Assembly: GCA_037833965.1 (NCBI GenBank)
Contig: AP031353.1
Span: 11,038,501-11,102,500 of the forward strand
Direction: 5' to 3'
Length of the DNA: 64,000 nt
Source: Marchantia polymorpha subsp. ruderalis
Lineage: Eukaryota; Streptophyta; Marchantiopsida; Marchantiales; Marchantiaceae
Shown here in pieces: positions 35,261 through 44,415 of this stretch; position 1 is the stretch's first letter, and each line of letters begins with the position of its first letter. The position numbers were made by a program, and so were the translations under genes. The notes beneath the pieces were generated by a model. The model made no database searches, had not been told where the DNA came from, and worked only from the letters and a program-made list of their open reading frames with translations.

Positions 35261-36140
35261 GCGCCGGAGGGTCTGGCCCCGAGGGCCGGTGTCTCGTAGG
35301 CGGTACTTCCGCCGGCTCCTTCCCCTTCCTACGTTGGAACGGGGGTGATTCTTGCCTGTGCACAGGCGGCACGTGTGGAGGTGTCCTGTGCACAGGCGAC
35401 CTGTGCACAGGTGAGCGCCTGTGCACAGGCGGACTGCTCCTTCCCACGCGTAAGCGTAGATCCACGTCCACTTGTGTTCGCCGGTCCGCGGAGGCTCGTC
35501 CGTCCGCGGAGGCTCGTCTATGCGCAAACGGAACATCTGTCCGCATCGCACGTGGTAACTCCGGAGGCCCTTGGCCCGTAGGCGGCCTTTCTCCCGTCGA
35601 GGTTGCAGCGTGGCCCGTTGCTCCTGCGGTCGTCCGCGCTTCCTCCTGCCTCTCTGGCGACGCACTTCCTTTCTCCGTCGCAATCGTCGCCGTGTCCGCA
35701 CTGTCGGCTGGTAACACCAGTCTGCGTGCCTTCTGCTTCGGCCGGCTGTATGGCTCGCACAGCGGCCGCGGTCGAATGGGAGCAGAGGGTTCTTGATGCT
35801 GCTCCTCTTCAGACTCTTCCCTCCATCGACGCTTCCGCGGCACTCGTGCTGCAGGGGTGTGTCTCCCTTCGTCCCTCCGTCTTGATGGGGTAGAAGTTGG
35901 TGACTCCTCTACATCAGTGTCGACCTCATTCTCCCGCACATACTTCCCGGGATGGTCGATGGACAATGGCGGAAAATGTTCAAGCTCCGCCGCTGTCAAA
36001 CAATTCCGCTGTCGATAAAAATTGATGAGGAAAGGAGAAAGATGGTTTAGAGTTCCCCCCTTCTCCTCAAACGCGTGCTGTCGCATCACCCTGTGCAAGA
36101 TGCTCGCCCAGTGAATTGGAGTTCCCTCGATGACGCACTC
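35261..36140 (-). pseudogene. LTR-encoded protein of D, middle part
   Basis: The frame from HRVMRQHAFEEKGGTLNHLS to PSGPDPPAHH corresponds to residues about 255-540 of the F protein with a few substitutions. It is bounded by F at 36141 (insertion within the codons for VECVIEG) and by E at 35255. The repeated PVHRRSPVHRS segment is encoded by CCTGTGCACAGG palindromes, as in F. Confidence 0.85.
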
Positions 36141-37104
36141 TGTAATAACCCACTAAAGGCTAAAACTGCAATATAGTGGTAGAAAGGTCGAACCCACAGG
36201 GACAGAGGAACACACAGGGTATAAAGTGTCACGTTTTAACAGACTATTGAGGAGTTTGAATTCTCAGGCAACTGTCACTCCCAGAAATACTGCAAGTGTC
36301 CACTCGGAGCGCACTCGGAGGTCGCACAGTGCAGCGTAACACACACACACACACACACACCTGAAACTACAGAAACACAACCCAGAGATCCGTTAGGACC
36401 TCTACTTCAAGATTTCAGGGGGAAAGTCTCTCAAGAGTACACTCGGCAAAGCTGCGGGCAGTGACTTCCAACTCCGGCTTTTACAACACTTCCACTAGCT
36501 TGCTGCTAGTGTAGGAAACCCGGTTTGGACTGCCTACTTCGGATCGAAGTCACTCCTACGCGGTGAACAACACTCTCAACTCACAAAACACGCAGAGAAC
36601 ACAGGTCCGCACTGAAGGACTCACTGTGAAACATTCCAGTACACAACAACAGTCTATTGAAGAGTTTGAATTCTCAGGCACTTGTCATTCCCAGAAATAC
36701 TACAGGGGTTACCCTCAAGGCACCTGCTGCAGCGTAACCTGAATTTACAACCAAGGCTTACACGAAGTAGCAAAACTTCACTTTGGCATTCAGGGGAAAA
36801 ATCCCAAGGAGTACAATCAGAAAGAAACACTCGAAGGTGTAGGGGCGAAACTGTTCAAGTATCTAACTAGTCACTGGCTCTGAGCATCGGCAGTCACCCG
36901 CAGGTGCAGATCCGAACTACTCAAGTCTCTAACCAATGTACTAGCTCTGAACATTCGGCCGAAGGCCTTCAGCTACAAAATGCGGAACGCTAAGTTGTAA
37001 CTCCTCGTGCGTGGTGACAGAACTCAAGGACACAAACACGCAAAGGAAATGGGTTCCTGATCTGCACTTCGGATGGGAAAGAACCCCAGGCAAAACGCCT
37101 GGAA

Positions 37105-37115
37105 CTATTTTATAC
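37105..37115 (-). promoter_or_regulatory. TATA box of the 3' LTR
   Basis: The minus strand reads GTATAAAATAG, at the same place in all LTRs of the family (48295-48305 in F's other LTR, 30518-30528 in D, degraded at about 58223 in B). It is downstream of the LTR ORF stop (37151). The ORF therefore lies in U3, and transcription from the LTR starts after it. Confidence 0.7.
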
Positions 37116-37150
37116 CTTCTAAGTCCTAACTAGCACTACACTGCACTACG

Positions 37151-40100
37151 CTACACGCCTGCACGGAACCACGCAACACTACACTCCGCGGATCCTGTAC
37201 TACGTCTCCTGCGCGGCCGACTGCCGCGCACTAACTCCCTACCCTGCCACTCGTCCGCTCGACTACGCAGTCCCAACCGCTGCAACGCCGCGGTCACCTC
37301 CCCCTCGAGGGCGGACATGGTATCCTGTGCCTTCGACAGAAAGGCCTCGAGCTTCTTCGCTACCTTCCGCCGACTCCTACTGTCGCCTGACAACAACCCG
37401 GCTGCGCGCAATTCAAACTCACGCAGTGTGAGTTTCTCCTGCGCCTTCACTTCCCAGTGGGCGTAGCCCTTGAGACAGTGGGCGACTCGCCTCGCCGTCT
37501 CCACCTTCGTGCGATCCGCCTCCTTCCTGCGATCCTCTTCAATGGTCACTAATTGCGATTCGGCTTCAGCACGTTGCGCCCTCAATTCGCCACACTCTGA
37601 CTGCAGACTGCGGATTAATTCTTCATCCGCCTGCCGTGCGAGCTGACATTGTTCCAACAACCGCGTCTGTCGCACGAGCTCCTCTGACAAAATCCGATTC
37701 TCGGCCTGCTCAGAGTTGAGTGCTTCCTTGACCTTCACCTGCTCCTTGGTGAGCTCGCCCAGTTTCTCATCCTTCATCTTCTCGGAGTGCTTGTAGAATT
37801 TCTGATTAAGCTTGTACTGTCCCCACAAGCACTCATGCTTCTCCTTCAAGTCCCTCAACTCCTGGTCCACTCTAGCTAATAGCTTGCTGGTGTGGACTTT
37901 AGTGCGAGTCCGCCTGCGCACTAACTCGATGTAAGATCCCGGCTGGAGTGGGTCGGCGTATTTATCGACCTTGCGATCCAAGTACCGCAGCAACGGAATC
38001 ACCTGCTCAGAGAGCGCCGCCGCCGGCGCTCCAACAATTTCCTCCTCCTCCTCCTCGGTGTCTTCTGCTCCTGACATTTCTTCCGTGGAGCCTCCGTCCT
38101 CATCATCCGAGTGGAGAATTTCAGTCGCCATTGATTGCGTCGGCGACTGCCCCGAGTGGGGCTGCACGTCCTCGACGTGTGCTGCCTGCGAAGGCACGGC
38201 TGCAGCCTCGCTGCTCGTCGCCAAAATGTCTAAGGCGGAAGGCGAATGTATCCGAGCGGCATCCCCGTCGCTCGCTGGTTGATTGCCCACCGCATTCTCT
38301 CTGTCGCCGTCGTCCGTCGCCGAAGGCGATCGAGCGGAGGGTGGCTGCGCGGGGTTGGATTGCGCATCGCGCATCGAGCTTTCATCCCGCGGACAGTCAC
38401 TCCGCTCCACCGTCTGCTGCTCCCTCGATCGGTCCGTGGGGGCTGTGCCCGGCCCGTGCGCAGGCGCATTTGCCGGCGCCTTGTCCGCCGCAGGCGTAGC
38501 GCCGCGGACATCTATCGCCGAAGGCGACATGGCCGGGGGCCGCACGCCCGATGTTCCTTGGCCTATAGGCCCTACCGCCGAAGGCGCATCTATCGGCGTA
38601 CTTCCCGCCGATGGTGCGGCCTCCGCACGCTCTCTGCTCGTATCTCCTCGGCTCGAAGGCCCTGGCGCCGAAGGCGCGAATTGCGGCGCGTGGTGCGCCG
38701 GTGGGTCTGGCCCCGAGGGCCGATGTCTCGTAGGCGGTTCTTCCGCCGGCTCCTTCCCCTTCCTACGTTGGAACGGGGGTGATTCTTGCCTGTGCACAGG
38801 CGGCACGTGCGGAGGTGTTCTGTGCATAGGTGACCTGTGCACAGGCGAGCGCCTGTGCACAGGCGGACTGCTCCTTCCCACGCGTAAGCGTAGATCCACG
38901 TCCACTTGTGTTCGCCGGTCCGCGGAGGCTCGTCCGTCCGCGGAGGTTTGCCTGTGCGCAAACGGAACATCTGTCCGCATCGCACGTGGTAACTCCGGAG
39001 GCCCTTGGCCCGTAGGCGGCCTCTCTCCCGACGAGGTTGCAGCGTGGCCCGCTGCTCCTGCGGTCGTCCGCGCTTCCTCTCGTCTCTCTGGCGACGAACT
39101 TCCTATCTCCGTCGCAATCGTCGCCGTGTCTGCACTGTCAGCTGGCAACACCAGTCTGCGTGCCTTCTGCTTCGGCCGGCTGTATGGCTCGCACAGCGGC
39201 CGCGGTCGAATGGGAGCAGAGAGTTCTTGATGCTGCTCCTCTTCGGCCTCTTCCCTCCATCGCCGCTTCCGCGGCACTCGCGCCGCAGGGGTGTGTCTCC
39301 CTTCATCCCTCCGTCTTGATGGGGTAGAAGTCGGTGACTCCTCCGCATCAGTATCGACCTCGTTCTCCCGCACATACTTCCCGGGATGGTCGATGGACAA
39401 TGGCGGAAAATGTTCAAGCTCCGCCGCTGTCAAACAATTCCGCTGTCGATAAAAATTGATGAGGAAAGGAGAAAGATGGTTTAGAGTTCCCCCCTTCTCC
39501 TCAAACGCGTGCTGTCGCATCACCCTGTGCAGGATGCTCGCCCAGTGAATTGGAGTTCCCTCGATGACGCACTCCACAAAAGAGACCTGCCACAATGTGA
39601 TGTAGCAGGCGCGGTGCGGCTGCAGTAATTGCATCAGCGCCGCGGACAAAGTCCGGCGAAATCGATCTTTGTAATCACGGGTCCTGTACCCATTCTTGGT
39701 AGACCTCCCGGTCTTGAACAGCACCACAAATTGCGCTTCTTCTTGCTTGGTCACCTTGATGCTCTCGCTGTCGAAAAGGAGATGCCCTGGCATGCCAGCA
39801 CATCTTCCCAACGCCTGCGCCCAATCTTGGACTGTCCACCGGTCAACATGCGGACGCAATCCGCGCGAGGGTGGTCCCTGTGGCTCTAGCCACTCGCGCA
39901 CCATATTCGCGCAGATGTAATTCCATCCCCATAGCAAGAAATCGAGCTTTCTTGCTATTAAGCGCTCTTCGAAAGCGCGCAGCCCGTTCTGCGGCAGGCG
40001 AAGTGGCACCATCCGCAATCTGCTCGGTCTCGTCATTGCGTTCCTGGGGTTCGCTCGCCCGCTCATTCTACTTCCGCACTGTCCGCGTTTCTTTCTCTCT

Positions 40101-40288
40101 CGGCAAACTCTAATCGCTCTCAATTCCAAATCACGCGCACTCACTTCTCCCTCAATCAACAAGAAATCTCCTGAGCGACGACGACGAGAATGTTCCGCAG
40201 CCAGCAGATGGATGCGCGCAGCGCGCACAAGAGATTGGAATCGCGAATTCAAGAATGGGACGCTCTCCGCCGCCCGGTCGAAGGTCAT
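37151..40288 (-). CDS. LTR-encoded protein, 1045 codons, 3' LTR of F (function unknown)
   Basis: Open frame in U3, same sense as gag-pol. Residues 85-330 look globular: PLRLPQNGLRAFEERLIARK, LDFLLWGWNYICANMVREWL, DWAQALGRCAG, RTLSAALMQLLQPHRACYIT, LNHLSPFLINFYRQRN. Residues about 330-740 are low-complexity Pro/Arg/Ser/Ala-rich with SPVHR repeats. An acidic stretch (EDTEEEEEEIV) precedes a coiled coil over about 770-1000 (ELTKEQVKVKEAL, RSLQSECGELRAQRAEAESQ). Similarity to the diverged copy in LTR A starts at Met85 (40034-40036), so translation may begin there. No retroviral domain is recognised. Being in the 3' LTR, it lies at the 3' end of the genomic RNA and could be expressed from a subgenomic or spliced RNA. 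A second Gag-like or accessory protein is a guess. Confidence 0.75.
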   Translation of the reverse strand: MTFDRAAESVPFLNSRFQSLVRAARIHLLAAEHSRRRRSGDFLLIEGEVSARDLELRAIRVCRERKKRGQCGSRMSGRANPRNAMTRPSRLRMVPLRLPQNGLRAFEERLIARKLDFLLWGWNYICANMVREWLEPQGPPSRGLRPHVDRWTVQDWAQALGRCAGMPGHLLFDSESIKVTKQEEAQFVVLFKTGRSTKNGYRTRDYKDRFRRTLSAALMQLLQPHRACYITLWQVSFVECVIEGTPIHWASILHRVMRQHAFEEKGGTLNHLSPFLINFYRQRNCLTAAELEHFPPLSIDHPGKYVRENEVDTDAEESPTSTPSRRRDEGRHTPAARVPRKRRWREEAEEEQHQELSAPIRPRPLCEPYSRPKQKARRLVLPADSADTATIATEIGSSSPERREEARTTAGAAGHAATSSGERPPTGQGPPELPRAMRTDVPFAHRQTSADGRASADRRTQVDVDLRLRVGRSSPPVHRRSPVHRSPMHRTPPHVPPVHRQESPPFQRRKGKEPAEEPPTRHRPSGPDPPAHHAPQFAPSAPGPSSRGDTSRERAEAAPSAGSTPIDAPSAVGPIGQGTSGVRPPAMSPSAIDVRGATPAADKAPANAPAHGPGTAPTDRSREQQTVERSDCPRDESSMRDAQSNPAQPPSARSPSATDDGDRENAVGNQPASDGDAARIHSPSALDILATSSEAAAVPSQAAHVEDVQPHSGQSPTQSMATEILHSDDEDGGSTEEMSGAEDTEEEEEEIVGAPAAALSEQVIPLLRYLDRKVDKYADPLQPGSYIELVRRRTRTKVHTSKLLARVDQELRDLKEKHECLWGQYKLNQKFYKHSEKMKDEKLGELTKEQVKVKEALNSEQAENRILSEELVRQTRLLEQCQLARQADEELIRSLQSECGELRAQRAEAESQLVTIEEDRRKEADRTKVETARRVAHCLKGYAHWEVKAQEKLTLREFELRAAGLLSGDSRSRRKVAKKLEAFLSKAQDTMSALEGEVTAALQRLGLRSRADEWQGRELVRGSRPRRRRSTGSAECSVAWFRAGV

Positions 40289-41534
40289 GGTCGTCTCTTG
40301 GTCGTGAAGAACGTCTCACTTGATGGCCGCGCCGGCTGTACGCTGGAACGGTCTTCGCTCTCACGCGCGGCTTCACGCTCCGCCGTCGTCGATTAAACTC
40401 TCACGCTCGAATTGGCGGATTTGAACTCCGCGAGCGTGTCACCCTCCGGACATGGGGGCGTAGCGCCGAAGGCGAGTTTTCCGCCTTGCGCGGTACACTT
40501 GTTCGTACCGCCCCTCGGCCAATCTCCTTCTGCATTGACGCGTGTGTCCGCATGTCGGACGAAAATTCAACTCCTGCCTGTGCGCAGGCAGGGGCCTCGG
40601 CGGATTCTCCGCCGGCGCGGAACTTGAACATTCTCCTGTGCACAGGCGCTCTCCTGTGCGCAGGCGAATTCCGTCCGCGGCGCTGCGCTGGCGCGGAAGG
40701 CGTTGACCGTGGTCAGCCGTCTCCGTCCAGTCTGTCCGTTCCTTGTCTCTCCGTCGGCGCTTCCGCCGCCGCAACTTCGTCCGTCCAAGAGCGCATCCAC
40801 CCGTGCCGTCCGCACGGTCCGTACCTATTGGATTACTCTGGCGGCTCTTCCGACGTACGCTGCGCTGCGCTGGCGCGGAAGGCACCGTACACTTTCTACC
40901 TCACAAGGCGCATTTCTAGGGCCCAAGGCGGATTTCCCGCCGACGCCGAAGTGCCTGTGCACAGGCGAACGCCTGTGCGTAGGCGGACTTCGCGCCTTCC
41001 CTAACCCTACTTCGCCTGCGCACAGGCGAACGCCTTCGTCCGCGCATAGGACAAAACTTGAATCCCCCTTCCGCGTAGGCGGAATTCGCGCCGGTGGCGA
41101 AATCCTTCCGCCGGGGGCGACCGCCTCCGTTTCTTCCAGTAGCGATAACTCCCTAAGTCCTCGTTCGTTCCAAGCGTTCTTGGGCTCGTTGGAATCAGCG
41201 CGTCGAGCTCTTTCCAACGGGATCCTAACTTGGTCAAGGCGCCCGAGGGTTGACCTAATTACGGGGATTTCCCTACAGCCGCGGACGCAACCTCCGAAGG
41301 CGGGTTTTGCGCCTTGCGCCGTAGAGATCCTAACTGCGGAGCTCGCAGGGAGGGTGGTGCCTGCCCTTACTGCGGCACCCCAAATCCCAAATTCTACAAG
41401 ATCCCTTGAGAATCCCCGCGATCTTCCGGATTCACTCTGTTTTGATGTACCGAAGGCTATTTACAATGCTGCCAGGGTACAGTTTTCCAAAAATGTTTTA
41501 ATTTCCTCAAAATTGCCAAAAGTGGGGTACCACA

Positions 41535-41547
41535 TGCCCCCCTCCTC
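41535..41547 (-). promoter_or_regulatory. Polypurine tract of element F
   Basis: The minus strand reads GAGGAGGGGGGCA immediately before TGTGGTACC of the 3' LTR, 24 nt after the pol stop. This is the expected plus-strand primer position. Confidence 0.9.
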
Positions 41548-41571
41548 AATTGTGAGCGCCCACGCGAACAC

Positions 41572-44412
41572 TCACATGTGGTATTTCTTCAACCGCCACC
41601 CGTTCACTCGGGTGCCTAACAAATCGCCGGCCAGGTCCGCAAGTTGGATGGATCCATTCGGGAAAACTTCGACAACCCTGTAAGGTCCCATCCACCTTAG
41701 GTGCAGTTTGCCTGGGAATCTGGCATGCCTGCTGTCGTAGAGCAATGCCAAATCACCCGCCCGCAGGAGTACCGGTTTGATCTTTTTATCGTATCTCTCC
41801 TTTCGGTGGAGCTGGATTTTCCTGGTGCGATCTTCGGCGTCTCTTCTCCGCTCATCCAGCAGCATGACCTCCTGTAACCTGTAGAGCTGACTCTCCTCTG
41901 CGCCCATCCTCTGCAAATCCATCGTTCGATGGGTGGGTACTTCAAATTCGATTGGAAGGATCGGGTGTTGCCCATACACCAGAAAGTATGGTGTCTGTTT
42001 GGTCGTGATCTTCTCAGCTGTGCGATACGCCCATAGAGCGGCTGCTAGCTTCGTATCCCAGTCGTGAGCGTGATTCACCGTGACCTTGAGTAGTATTTTA
42101 CACAGCAGTCCATTGGACTTCTCCGTCAGTCCATTTGCCTTGGGATTGTATGGAGTAGTCTTCCGGTGCTTGATGTGGAAATACCGTGTCAGGTCTTCGA
42201 TGATCTGATTCAGAAAATGCGTGCCCCGGTCGCTGACTAGTTCTAAGGGACATCCATAGCGTGTGATGATTGACTCGAACAAGAATGCTGCCACTGTGGC
42301 AGCATCATCCCTTCTGGTGGCTCTGGCCTCTACCATTTTGGTGGCGTAGTCCGTTGCTACCAGAATGTAGCGCCTTCGTGTACTTCTAGTCACTGGTTGT
42401 ATCGGCCCTACAAAGTCAATACCCCACTTTTCGAAAGGTGCTAGAGGCATGATGGGAGTCAGGGGCCATCGTGTTGTAGGCGTCGGTCTCCCCGTCCTCT
42501 GGCAACTGTCGCACTTGCGGATGTAATCGAGAACATCCTTAAACATGGTCGGCCACCAATACCCCGCATTTAGGATCTTTGTGACCGTGTTCCTGGTGGC
42601 ATAGTGTCCACCCGCCTCCTCTGTGTGCATCGCACTCACTATTCTTGGTACTTCTGATTCCTCCAGGCATCTGCATAAGCGCTCATCCGCCATCTTCTTG
42701 AACAAAACCCCCTGCTGGAGTTGATACGGGCCTGCCTTATGAATAAAGACAGTTCGCTGTTCCAAATCCATGCCCTCGGGGCACTGGAGGGTTAACAGAT
42801 ATCGATACAGGTCGGCATAGCGGGACTCATGTCCTGCAGACAACTGAAATAACTCTTCATCTGGAAAATCGTCCACCAATTCCTCCTCTGTCGGCTGGGT
42901 CCATAATCGGGACAAGTAATCCGCATTTTCGTGGTGCACCCCTTTCCTGGTCTGGACTGTGTAGGTGAACTCTTGTAGTAACAACACCCACCTGGCGATT
43001 CGACCGGATAGGTCGGCTTTCTTGACTAGGTGTTGCAATGCGTAGTGGTCCACATGGAACACAAACTCGTAGCAGATTAGGTAGTGACGGAACTTTTTAC
43101 AGGAGTACACCATCCCCAACGCTTCTCTCTCCGTCGTGGTGTACTTCCGCTCTGCTAGAGACAGCTGTCGGCTCGCGAAGTAGATCGGGTAGTCCTTTTT
43201 GTTGTCATCCTTTTGACTCAGTACTACACCGATGGCGAATGCCGAAGTGTCAACGTAAACATGGAATGGTCGATTCCAGTCTGGACTCCTTAGTACGGGA
43301 GCAGTCGTGAGTTTCGCTTTCAGAGCTTCAAATGCTGTCTGCTGGTTCGCACCCCAAGCATAAGGCTCGTCCTTCTTCAACAACTTGGTCAGGTCCGCCG
43401 CCAGTATTGCATACATGTGTATGAATCTTCGATAGTAGCCCACATGACCCAGGAATGCTCGCAGCTCTCTTAGATTCGTGGGTGGCTCAAGCTCGAGTAT
43501 AACCTTGACCTTCTCGATGTCCACCGCAATGCCTTCTGCCGAGACCCGATGACCCAACAAAATCCCACTAGTCATGAAGAAAAAGCACTTCTCGGGATGC
43601 AGCGATAAACTGCTCTCTCTACATTTATCGAAGGTCTGCTTCAAGTGACTTAGGTGTTCAGACCGCCTCCCAAAGACACAGAAGTCATCTATGAATATCT
43701 CCAGGAACTTCCTCAGTTGTTCCTGAAAGATATTGGTCATCATCCGTTGAAAGGTGGCAGGCGCGTTGCACAGACCGAAGGGCATCTTGTGGTAGGCGTA
43801 AGTTCCCCAGTCGGTTGTGAACGTAGTTTTATCCTTGTCCTGTTCACGGATAGACACCTGATTGTAACCTGAGAACCCATCCAGGAAGCTATAACATTCA
43901 TGTCCTGCGACATGGTCTAGAATGGCATCCGTGAATGGTAACGGGTGATGATCCTTGCGTGTTGCCGCATTCAACTTCCGGAAATCCTGACACACTCGTA
44001 TCTTACCCGTCAACTTCTTGGGTACGATAACAATCGGCGACACCCACTCACTGCTGAGCACAGGATAAATAATACCAGCGCTCAAGTACTTATCTATCTC
44101 CTCTTTCACTAGCAAGGAGTACTTTGGGTTGAGGCGATACTGGCGCTGTCGTATGGGTACTGAGTCGTCCAGTAAATCGATACGGTGCTCCCCATACCGT
44201 GCAGGTATCCCCTTCATGTCCTCGATCTTCCAGGCGAAGACGTCGACATAGTGGCTAAGGAACGCCTGTACTTTCCTTAGCTCGTCTCCTCTCACTGCGC
44301 TTGATACCTTCAAGCACTTGCCGGGACTGAGTTGTACTTCATGACAGTCACTAGGGTCGACAATGCCCTCGGTGTGACTCGTCTCACTCCTTCCCAGTCC
44401 CACAGTTAATTG
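41572..44412 (-). CDS. pol: Pol of element F: RT, RNase H, integrase
   Basis: The frame follows directly after the gag-protease UAG in the same phase, so it is expected only as a Gag-Pol readthrough product. Numbered from codon GTG at 44403: RT with IFIDDF (Asp239, Asp240) and the preceding MPFGLCNAPATFQRMM; RNase H with VYVDTSAFAIGVVLSQ (Asp385) and TTTEREALGMV; integrase zinc finger His593, His600, Cys631, Cys634; integrase catalytic Asp663 (GIDFVGP), Asp725 (VSDRGTH) and Glu761, a D,D(35)E arrangement. The C-terminus ends with a GPYRVVEVFPNGSIQL-type module and no chromodomain. There is no ATG near the start, in agreement with readthrough. All key residues are present. Confidence 0.95.
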   Translation of the reverse strand, partial: QLTVGLGRSETSHTEGIVDPSDCHEVQLSPGKCLKVSSAVRGDELRKVQAFLSHYVDVFAWKIEDMKGIPARYGEHRIDLLDDSVPIRQRQYRLNPKYSLLVKEEIDKYLSAGIIYPVLSSEWVSPIVIVPKKLTGKIRVCQDFRKLNAATRKDHHPLPFTDAILDHVAGHECYSFLDGFSGYNQVSIREQDKDKTTFTTDWGTYAYHKMPFGLCNAPATFQRMMTNIFQEQLRKFLEIFIDDFCVFGRRSEHLSHLKQTFDKCRESSLSLHPEKCFFFMTSGILLGHRVSAEGIAVDIEKVKVILELEPPTNLRELRAFLGHVGYYRRFIHMYAILAADLTKLLKKDEPYAWGANQQTAFEALKAKLTTAPVLRSPDWNRPFHVYVDTSAFAIGVVLSQKDDNKKDYPIYFASRQLSLAERKYTTTEREALGMVYSCKKFRHYLICYEFVFHVDHYALQHLVKKADLSGRIARWVLLLQEFTYTVQTRKGVHHENADYLSRLWTQPTEEELVDDFPDEELFQLSAGHESRYADLYRYLLTLQCPEGMDLEQRTVFIHKAGPYQLQQGVLFKKMADERLCRCLEESEVPRIVSAMHTEEAGGHYATRNTVTKILNAGYWWPTMFKDVLDYIRKCDSCQRTGRPTPTTRWPLTPIMPLAPFEKWGIDFVGPIQPVTRSTRRRYILVATDYATKMVEARATRRDDAATVAAFLFESIITRYGCPLELVSDRGTHFLNQIIEDLTRYFHIKHRKTTPYNPKANGLTEKSNGLLCKILLKVTVNHAHDWDTKLAAALWAYRTAEKITTKQTPYFLVYGQHPILPIEFEVPTHRTMDLQRMGAEESQLYRLQEVMLLDERRRDAEDRTRKIQLHRKERYDKKIKPVLLRAGDLALLYDSRHARFPGKLHLRWMGPYRVVEVFPNGSIQLADLAGDLLGTRVNGWRLKKYHM

Positions 44413-44415
44413 CTA
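44407..44415 (-). promoter_or_regulatory. Leaky stop signal UAG CAA UUA between gag-protease and pol
   Basis: The minus strand reads GAA GAC GAA TAG CAA TTA ACT. The stop and following six bases fit UAG-CARYYA, the tobacco mosaic virus readthrough context, which uses exactly UAG CAA UUA. Gag-protease and pol share one phase across it, and no ATG opens pol. It would set the Gag to Gag-Pol ratio. Confidence 0.8.

Larger units (their letters stand above)
36141..41534 (-). repeat. 3' LTR of element F (5394 bp)
   Basis: Starts TGTGGTACCCCAC at 41534, directly after the purine tract, and ends GGTTATTACA at 36141. Order on the minus strand: about 1.25 kb of GC-rich sequence with one TTCCAACGAG hairpin module and many GCCTTCGGC and CCTGTGCACAGG motifs, the 1045-codon frame, a TATA box about 33 nt past its stop (37105-37115), and about 960 nt of R/U5-like sequence including an (AC)n run near 36340-36360. 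Confidence 0.95.

Noticed and set aside
38283..39230. Long plus-strand frames opposite the LTR protein (also 49473-50435, 37948-38499, 31697-32116).
   Set aside because: They are antisense to a GC-rich low-complexity coding region with better-supported features on the minus strand, and they have no recognisable domain.
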